A stretch of DNA of 64,000 bases from Umbelopsis isabellina (taxonomy: Eukaryota > Mucoromycota > Umbelopsidomycetes > Umbelopsidales > Umbelopsidaceae): the NCBI GenBank assembly GCA_016758905.1, contig JAEPQZ010000002.1:868001-932000 (forward strand). Direction: 5' to 3'. Below, in pieces: positions 56,344 to 64,000 of this stretch. Within the stretch, counting starts at the first letter, position 1; each line of letters begins with the position of its first letter. The position numbers and the translations under genes were made by a program. The notes beneath the pieces are model-generated. The model had not been told where the DNA came from. It ran no database searches and worked only from the letters and a program-made list of their open reading frames with translations.

Positions 56344-59300
56344 TCAAATGCGAGGTGTGGATTGATCAGCTGGGACAGAACTCTCAGTGATGCTATCGCA
56401 ACGTTCTAGTCCAATACCAGAATTACTGGTGTCCTGTGCAGCCGCGTGTTCGCCATGGGCATTTTCTTCTTCGTTAGAGGCGACCCAGCCAGCACCAGGG
56501 GCAGTTGCTATGAAACTTGGGATAATGGCGGCAGCGAGGGCATTGCTTGATCGTCGTCGGTGAAGATGGTTTTCTCCTTTAGGCTCGCGGAAGTTTTGCA
56601 GTTCTCGGGTTACATTGGTATATGCTGTGTTCCACGCGAATCTCTCACCGCCAGCCACATAAACAGATGGCGTGTTGCCAGAAGATACGAGCTTGTCTGG
56701 TTCGAGATATCTCATGCGAGTATTCTCATTGTGGAAGAATATCGAAAAGATATCATCAGGAATCATTCTAATGACTGCTCCAATAGGCAGGGCTAGCAAG
56801 CCGACAACAATACTGATGGCCCAATGGGTGCCATCAAGGGGAGTAGTTTGGAAGGCTTGGCCACCCCATTGAACAATAATTACTTGGCCAATGACACAAA
56901 TGAGGAAGATTGCAATGAAAAAGAAGTTTCTATGCAAGCCAGAAAGTACGTTGAATCGATTGTCAATACGGCGACAACTAGAATAAAGATGTTTGGTTAA
57001 TATTGGTACATAGGGGTCAGGAGTTGCCAGCAATTTTGGTACTTACTTGATCTCATTAAAAATTTGGCAAAATACAAAGGTGTTAAATACAACAGTTTGC
57101 AAGAACAAACTGTCAGTATCAAAGTCCAGGATATCACTGTACAAAAGTACCAAAGTAACAACCACTTGGAAGATACTTTGTCCAATAATCATCTTCCACA
57201 TTGGGAACGAGATAAGTGGAGATGATCGAGGTTCAGGGTTTCGCAACAAGAGTTCAGGAGTAGGGGGATCGGTAGCAAGTGCCAAAGCGGCAAAGGTATC
57301 CATGATCAAATTGACCCACAACAATTGAACAGCTGTCAGCACTGACTTTTGAGATGAGGAAGCAACAGAAGAAATAAAGGCCAAGAGCACAGCAGTGATA
57401 TTTACAGTGATTTGGAACTGCAGAAACTTTTTGACGGCATCATTGACGCAACGGCCCCAAGACACAGCCTTGACAATGCTGCTAAAGTTATCATCCATAA
57501 GAATAATGCTAGAAGCTTCTTTGGCGACTTCAGTACCGGTGATACCCATAGAAAAGCCAACATCAGCCAACTTGAGTGCAGGTGCATCGTTTGTACCATC
57601 TCCTGTCACCGCCACAGTTTCACCAAGTTCCTTAAGTCGACCCACTAGAATGCGCTTGTCGTCAGGACTTGACCGAGCTAGAACTTGAAGACGAGGAATG
57701 ATTTCGTCCATTTCAGGTGCAGACAGATTGCGGAATACAGGTCCCTCCATGACAATACCACCACTGGTGAAAATGCCGCATTGTTTAGCAATGCTTTTGG
57801 CAGTTGTAACATTATCACCAGTGACCATACGAACGAACACACCAGCCTTCTGGCAAGCAATGACAGCGTCCTTGACACCGGGTCTCAATGGATCCTCAAT
57901 ACCAACGACACCAATGAAAGTCATACCGTTGTCGCCGACGAGATCTTCGTAAGGTACTTCGACCTCTTCCTCCTTGAAATGTTTCTTAGTCTTGTGAGGT
58001 GGCCAGTGATCAAAATCGCGATAGCAAAGACCAATAGTTCTCAAAGATCGAGATGCATAACTTTGGATGATCTTGTTCATGCGGCCTTGAGTCGCTTCGT
58101 CCATAGTTCGAACCTTGACTTGAAAGTTATCTTCGTCGGCTTTCTCAGTATGGAAACGATAAGATGGATCATGCATAGAAACGATCTTGTTGCAGCGACC
58201 TAGTAAAGTCTCAGATGCGCCTTTGACATGGACACGGTAGATAACCTTGGTTTCCTTGCCAGAGGCATCAAGTTGAGGAATACGAAGAACAGTAGCCATA
58301 GCCTTGCGCTCAGAGCTGAAAGGAAAAACTTGCTCGACGGCCCACCTTGAGCGCAAATATGACAAAGTATTATCGCCCAAGCTTTGTGAGAATCCCAATA
58401 GAGCAGTTTCGGTTTTGTTACCAAGGATGGTGACTTGTCCATCATCTCCTGTGCTTTCGAATGCAGTGGAGTTGACAGCTACAGCCTGGTTAATGAGAAG
58501 GCGCACAGATTCTGGAGCAGTTTCCCTGACTTTGGTTATATCGACAAGATCCTTTCGGGAAGCTGGTGATTCCTTTTGAAATCGGAAAGAAGAACCCAGA
58601 GTACCGGCAACGACAGTCATTACATTTTGAGTTAAGGTGCCAGTTTTGTCAGAACAAATAGTGGTTGCATTGCCCATGGTCTCGCAAGCAGCCAATACAC
58701 GAACAAGATTGTTATCCTTGAGCATTCTTTGTGTGGCGTACGCGAGAGCCAAAGTGACTGCTAAAGGCAGACCTTCTGGTACAGCGACAACAACAATAGT
58801 GACAGCAACAATAATGATGTTCATAATTTGAGTCACGATGTCAGCGGGCTTGGTAGGAATACCATTGAACTTCCATCCGACAAAATAACGGATAAGTAGA
58901 ACCAATAGCATAAGAAGACCGGCAGCCGAGCCCAATTTAGCAATCATTTCAGCCAAGCTATCCAACTTTTCTTGGAGTGGAGTACTTTGAGCCTCGGTTC
59001 TCAGAGCCATCATTGTTTTACCATTGAAAGAAGACTCTCCGACATTGGTGACCATGTAGCTAGCCACACCTTCCAATACCTTACTACCGGAGATCATAAA
59101 AGGATCGGGTAAGTGGGCACCAGCCTCAAATGCTGGTTCAGAGGAAGTAGTGGAAGCGGATGAAGATGAAACATCCATGGAAACAGGGGAAGGGGGAGCC
59201 AAGAAACTTCCTTGGACATGAAGTTGATTGTTTTGGGTTTGATTGTTGTTAGGTACCAGAGTGCTTGGTGAATCAGGTTTGCTAACGCCACTTGCGGCGC

Positions 59301-60659
59301 TGACGCTTCGACCATCATCTGGATGTTGACGTTGATAAATCTCATGTAAACGGTAGCATTCACGCCAGCCTTGCTTTTTGACCGCATCAGTTTCACCAGT
59401 AGCAGTAGATTCATCGCACTTGAGATTGTGACCTTCAATGAAAATACCATCGGCAGGAATGATTTCTCCTGGCTCTACGTGCAGAACATCACCAACTTGT
59501 AAATCCCGAATTGAGATCATACCTTGCTGACCGGATCTGCTGACCTAATTAGGAAAGCCGCAGGCTTAGTCTGGAGAGACCAATTTTCATTGTAAAACAG
59601 AACAACCAGAAAAGTTTGTGTTTCTTACCTTGACGTCTCGATCCTCCTTCTTGGCATTCAACTTTCGGAATTGTTTTTCTTTTTGAAAATCGTTTACACT
59701 TCCAGCCATGACGACAATAACAATAGCAACAATAATAGCGACGCCTTCCACCCAATGTACATCAGGTTCAGGGTTACCATTAGCATCTAATTCTGGTTCT
59801 GTACCCAAGTCCTCGTATAGACCCACTGCCAATGATACAATGGCTGCAACCGTCAATAAGATCTATAGTTTTCATAAAAATTTAGGGAGTCCAGGGTTAA
59901 TAGGGTAATGGACGAAATACGTAAAAATAGGAAAAAAAAAGACGGCTATTTGAAATTCCTCAGAGCGAAACGGAATGACCAAGGGCAAAATATATCATTA
60001 CATACCAAAGTTTTATCTTTGAAGGCCATCCACATCAATTGAAATATATTCTTTCCTTTAGCTTCCGGAAGCACATTAGCACCAAAACTAGATATTCGCT
60101 GTGCATATCGACTATTGGTTGCGGTGTGAGATAGTACGGAGTTAGTTTTTTTGGGTGGATGCTTCTTCGTTTCTTCGGATTCGGTGGCTTCTTTATGATC
60201 GGCTGTGTCTTTAGTATCGCTGGCTACTTTATAGTCAATTTGAGTATCAGTAATATCAGACAATGTCACAGGCTCGAATGGAGCTTGCTCATCTGAGCTA
60301 AGGCCAGTTTTGATGTTGGAGTGTAAACCCTTGGCTACTCCTTCAAGACCTCCATAGGCAGCCAAAAGCTCAATATTCTTGGGATCATACAGAGCACCCA
60401 GTTGATCGGTGGTGAAGGCAAAAGGATTCCCAGCGTCATCATGCGGTTGCAAGTAATTGTGTATACTCAAATTATTTGTGGATCTGTGGTTATCTTCATG
60501 AGTGCTAGGGGCATACAGCGGGGACTGTGGAGCTGATTCTGAAGGAGCATCGTTGGCAGAATACAAAGTCAATGCTGGAGTGTCCTCTGACCGGTCATTT
60601 AGAGCCGAGGGATCCGTTATGATAGTTGGTGGTTGTGGTTTAGGTGTAGATGCAGTCAT
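56344..60659 (-). CDS. PMC1: P-type Ca2+-ATPase, Pmc1 type (PMCA, P2B)
   Basis: Calcium pump moving cytosolic Ca2+ into the vacuole or out of the cell. Four exons (60659-60006, 59862-59629, 59544-57047, 56977-56344) give 1339 residues, longer than yeast Pmc1 (1173). Residues 1-218 form a polar extension before TM1. The A-domain TGE is in DESTATGETDAVKK, followed by a Ser/Pro/Asn-rich insertion (~365-440), usual in fungal Pmc1. VPEGLPLAVTLALAYATQRM holds the P2B TM4 motif PEGL. The phosphorylated Asp is in CSDKTGTLT (D595). KGASE, MVTGDN and TGDGTNDAPALK are intact, and the C-terminal TM6-TM10 are present. The C-terminal ~150 residues are disordered, without an obvious calmodulin site. Confidence 0.96.
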
Positions 60660-61302
60660 GCTTGTTATGCAACGGTATGTTCAAATGGCATTCAAGCGGA
60701 GACAGTTTGCTCAGGTTGAGATCTTGAGCAATAGGCTGTTGAGGACAAAGGTCAAAGCCGAATGTGAAATGAAGAGAAAAATAAACAAGTTCGAGAGAGG
60801 GGAAAAGAGAAAGAGGATATGTAATTGAAGTTTGGAAAAGGGCGGTTAAAAAATCTCTTTAGGCCAAGGGTTTTATATCAAGGACTGAGAAGCGTTCTAT
60901 TGGAAGCATGGATTAAAAGAGTTTCTTTCCCTTCCTTTTTTTATTTTCAGGTAAGCTGCGAGAGTTGCAGCCAGGCGATCTTTTGAGTTTATTAAACAGC
61001 GCTATCATACATCTAAACAATTACCCATGAACTTCTCGATATTCTGTAATTTCCTAATTTCTACAGCAGCAGGCTTCTGTGGAAGTTTCTGCCAGCCATA
61101 ATTAATGCTTATACAGCCGCAAAAATCGAATCAGAGGAAGTTTCCAACTTGTGACAGCCAATCGAGTAGCCTAAAAATGGAAATTTCCACCTCAATCATC
61201 TTGCTTACTCGCCACACCCGCGCCACAAAATGATAGACCAAAAGCTAGCTACTGGGCGATCCTATCAATTACAAAAAGCTTTATTTCATATAAATTTTCT
61301 CT
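60660..61302. other. Ca2+-ATPase upstream region
   Basis: About 640 bp between tandem minus-strand genes. It contains the ATPase promoter, with a purine-rich stretch (60750-60830) just 5' of its start that is pyrimidine-rich on the coding strand. No other feature is seen. Confidence 0.4.
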
Positions 61303-63466
61303 TTAAGCTCTTAAAAAAGTTTCATATACAACATTATTCGTTTCTTCCACATAGGTGTATTTAAGTTCTTCCAAATATCGGTCGAAGGCTGGGTTATCTT
61401 CAGGAGGAACCTGGATACCAACCAGGACTTTGCCCATATCTAGGTTTGAGAAAATAAGATTTCATACTGATATTAGAGATACTTGCCAAGTATGGGTATT
61501 GCAGCAGGTTATTATTTTATCCTTACCGTCACCGTGATTGCGGTAGTGAAATAGAGATACATTCCATGCTGATTGTAAACCAGCCAGGAACTTTTGCGTA
61601 GCACCCGGACGTTCGGGGAAAACTGAAATAATGTGTTAAAGGCTTTTTGGTCTTGGTCTTGCACATTGGAACCATCCAAAGAATATTAGATATTTCACTT
61701 ACTGAATCGGAATATACGCTCATTTTGGACATGGTGACGTCCGCCAACCATATACCTGGCATGCGTCTTGGCCAGCTCGTCGTGGCTGACGTCCCAACCG
61801 TGCATGCCTTCGGATTTCCATCCATCCAAGACTTCCTTGACTTCTTTCTCCAAATCCTGGACCTTGAAACTGATGTAAATATGTGCTTGATCAGGGTTGG
61901 AATACCGGTAAGAGAATTCAGTGATGGATCTTGGGTTGACATGCTTGATCATGTGGATAAAGCTTCCAGGGCGTTCAGGGATAATAACATTGCAAAATGC
62001 CTCAGTCAGTTCACCAATCTCGGCGCGATCGGCAATGAAACGTAGTCTATCAAAATTAACATTGGCGCCTGAAACTATAGCAACTACACTTCCATTGGAC
62101 TTTTGCAACTCGGGATGCAAATGCAAATAACGTTTCACACCTGCCAAGGCAAGTGCTCCTGTGGGTTCACAGACTGATCGAGTTTCTGTAGATAGAATGT
62201 TCAATGGAAAAGAACAAGCCCAAAGGAAGAATCAGAATTGCGCAGTTTGGTGGATGGTAATTCGGAGAATGAGTTAGTGATTTCATTCTTTTTGGGCCAT
62301 AATCAAGAATATCTTGATCTGCCAAGGAACTATCCAATTTTATGAAACCATACCTTCGAAGATATCTTTGATAGCAGCGCAGATTTCGTCATTGGTGACA
62401 TTAACCATATCATCAATAAGTTCTTTGGCAAGTCTAAAATTCTCTTCACCTACTAGACGAACAGCAGCTCCGTCAGCGAATAAACCGACCTCGCTAAGTT
62501 CCAATCTTTTGCCAGCTTTAAGACTTTGGGTCATGGCATTGGCATCATTGGCTTCAACACCAATAATCTTAATATGTGGAGCAATTCTCTTGATATAGCT
62601 GGCAATACCGGCAATCAAACCACCTCCTCCAACTGGAACGAAGATGGCATCTATTTTCTTAGCGTCCAATTGTCGCAAAATCTCTAAACCAACAGTGCCT
62701 TGACCAGCAATGACATAGGGGTCGTCATATGGAGGAATGTTTGTATGACCATATAGTTTGGTTAACCGAACACATTCAGCCTTTGCTTCATCAAAGTCGT
62801 TTCCATGTAAGATAACTTCGGCTCCCAAACGTTTCACATTCCGCCACTGTAAAATTGTTAAACTAGTGGGTTAAAAATCGTACTATTGCAAGTGATGTTG
62901 ATTAGTTACGTTTGTGCTTTACCTTAATAGCTGGCGTAGGGACTGGCATGACAATTCTAGCCTTGATACCGAGTTTTTTGGCTGCCAATGCAACACCTTG
63001 AGCATGGTTACCTAATATCGCCACCAAACAAGAGCACAAATGGATGTTCAATATGTAAGATCATTGGAGCCTAAACCACCCATCAATAACAATCTTTACC
63101 TGCTGAGCATGCAATGACGCCCGCAGCCTTTTCTTCCTCCGACAAGTGTGCAATTCTATTATATGCACCTCGAATCTTGAATGAGAATACTGATTGCAGA
63201 TCTTCTCGTTTCAGATAGATGTTGGCTCCCAGCTTTGCATTAAGATTTGTAGCAGGCTGAAGTGGAGTCTGTTCGACAATATCGTAGACTAGCGAAGTCA
63301 ACACCATTTGCAAATAGTCTGGGTGCTGTTTATTCTCTTCATTGACTTGATTTGGATCCGTAGACGACTGTAGGTGTGGTCTAGGTGCAGAAACGTCCGT
63401 CTCGATCAAGCCATGAGAAGTGAGATGTTCAGGTTCAAAATGTTCTGTTGCTTGCACGTCTACCAT
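61303..63466 (-). CDS. ILV1: Threonine deaminase (biosynthetic L-threonine ammonia-lyase)
   Basis: First step of isoleucine synthesis, threonine to 2-oxobutyrate; normally mitochondrial and inhibited by isoleucine. Six exons (63466-63100, 63011-62923, 62846-62354, 62185-61703, 61622-61527, 61439-61303) give 554 residues. The PLP lysine is K97 in [12 protein letters not shown], after [27 protein letters not shown] and the phosphate loop [10 protein letters not shown] follow. Two ACT-like regulatory domains come next ([23 protein letters not shown] and [19 protein letters not shown]), as in allosterically controlled enzymes. The first ATG gives an acidic N-terminus ([14 protein letters not shown]) that is not a mitochondrial presequence. 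The frame is open upstream to an acceptor at ~63491, so another 5' exon may add targeting. Confidence 0.95.
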
Positions 63467-63651
63467 GTCAACTCTGTTTGAATGGCAATCTGTATAAAAC
63501 AAAGTCTATTACGGCAACTAGAAATATTGTAGGTTTCGAAAAATATATAAAATTTCGAATGGTGGCCTGTCAAAAATGAGTCACAGCACAATTCATCAGA
63601 TTTGCGGAAATTTGAGATCCCACTTTTATTAAAATCAAAAGTGTCATTATT

Positions 63652-63971
63652 TTAAGTACGGTCTTGATCCTTGAAAGTTGTCTTCAAAGAAGCGACTTCT
63701 CGTTCGAGGACTCGCTTTTGAGCTTCAGCTCTCTTAGAAATAGCATCAAGAGAATCACGGTTCTCATCTGTCAAATTGTTGCGATTGATATTACTGCCAA
63801 CCTCAAGCATTTGTTCAAGAACAGTGCCCAATTGATTGGGTAACCAAGTCACAATGGGAGATCCACCGGTAGCTACAGGATGGTTGGTATACTTGATGAT
63901 ATAGGACTTTGTAAAGTTCCAGTGTCTGTGGCGGAAGGCTCTGATCTGGTCTACGTTAGCCAAATAAAGAG
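63652..63971 (-). CDS. BNA2: Indoleamine 2,3-dioxygenase, C-terminal exon (partial)
   Basis: Last exon of a heme dioxygenase that opens the tryptophan ring, the first step of the kynurenine path to NAD. Only 106 residues lie in the window; the rest continues beyond 64000 on the minus strand. Residues FRHRHWNFTKSYIIKYTNHPVATGGSPIVTWLPNQL match the C-terminal helix-loop of fungal IDO/Bna2, where the -TGGSP- loop contacts the substrate amino acid. The exon starts after a T-rich acceptor (TTTTTTAG) with phase 2. The remaining tail is a charged helix (SKRAEAQKRVLEREVASL) beyond the human enzyme. Confidence 0.88.
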
Positions 63972-64000
63972 CTAAAAAAAAAAAGAAAATGGTCATAATT

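Noticed and set aside
1-64000. Retroelements, virus-like elements, or a clustered defence or secondary-metabolite system
   Set aside because: No reverse transcriptase, integrase, capsid, PKS/NRPS or terminal-repeat signatures were seen. The genes are ordinary host genes on both strands.

Overview
This is a compact, intron-rich fungal chromosome segment, most likely from an early-diverging (Mucoromycota, probably Mucorales-type) fungus. Nearly every gene is interrupted by short introns (mostly 50-90 bp, GT...AG). The gene set is a fungal mix (Pmc1-type Ca2+-ATPase, Sso-type syntaxin, Tma46, class II aldolase, Pho80-like cyclin, PMP3 proteolipid, cell-wall type secreted proteins) together with genes absent from yeasts but known from animals: a sestrin, the FERRY complex subunit C12orf4/FERRY3, Acinus, and indoleamine dioxygenase. 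I see no tRNA, rRNA, CRISPR array, or recognisable mobile element. The exact species cannot be read from the sequence. All exon boundaries were worked out by eye from splice consensus plus protein continuity. Coordinates give start codon to stop codon, not transcript ends. || Layout. 0.7-6 kb: mitochondrial serine hydroxymethyltransferase (+) converging on a GH5 steryl-glucosidase/glucocerebrosidase-like enzyme (-) that ends in a CaaX box. 6.7-9 kb: a single-pass membrane protein (+) and a secreted protein with a duplicated Kre9-like domain (-). 9.1-18.7 kb, all on the minus strand: sestrin, Arp3, fructose-bisphosphate aldolase, and a 17-exon M3 oligopeptidase. 19.3-25.8 kb: Tma46/ZC3H15 (-), divergent from the tRNA adenosine deaminase Tad1 (+), followed by a FERRY3 homologue carrying a UBA domain (+). 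26.7-33.7 kb: a four-TM protein (+), an F-box-like ORF (-), Acinus (-), inositol monophosphatase (-), and a GPI-type surface protein (+) with a 9-nt microexon. 34-37.6 kb: eL19 (-), divergent from an RRM-like protein (+), then a PMP3 proteolipid (+). 37.6-40.2 kb is gene-poor. 40.2-47.9 kb: a cyclin (+), a divergent eS6 (+), a syntaxin (-), and a six-TM YrhK-like protein (+). 49-55.9 kb: a J-domain protein (-), eEF1B-alpha (-), a small basic protein (+), and Argonaute (-). 56-64 kb, all minus: Ca2+-ATPase, threonine deaminase, and the 3' end of indoleamine 2,3-dioxygenase. || Themes. Translation is well represented (eL19, eS6, eEF1B-alpha, Tma46, Tad1). Two genes point to animal-like regulation retained in basal fungi: sestrin (amino-acid sensing upstream of TORC1) and FERRY3 (mRNA on early endosomes). 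Acinus points to an ASAP/EJC-type splicing branch, consistent with the high intron load, and Argonaute shows an RNAi pathway with an intact slicer tetrad. The strongest leads are the sestrin, the UBA-containing FERRY3, the CaaX-tailed glucosidase, the divergent eS6, the microexons, and a small unannotated reading frame near 46.4 kb.
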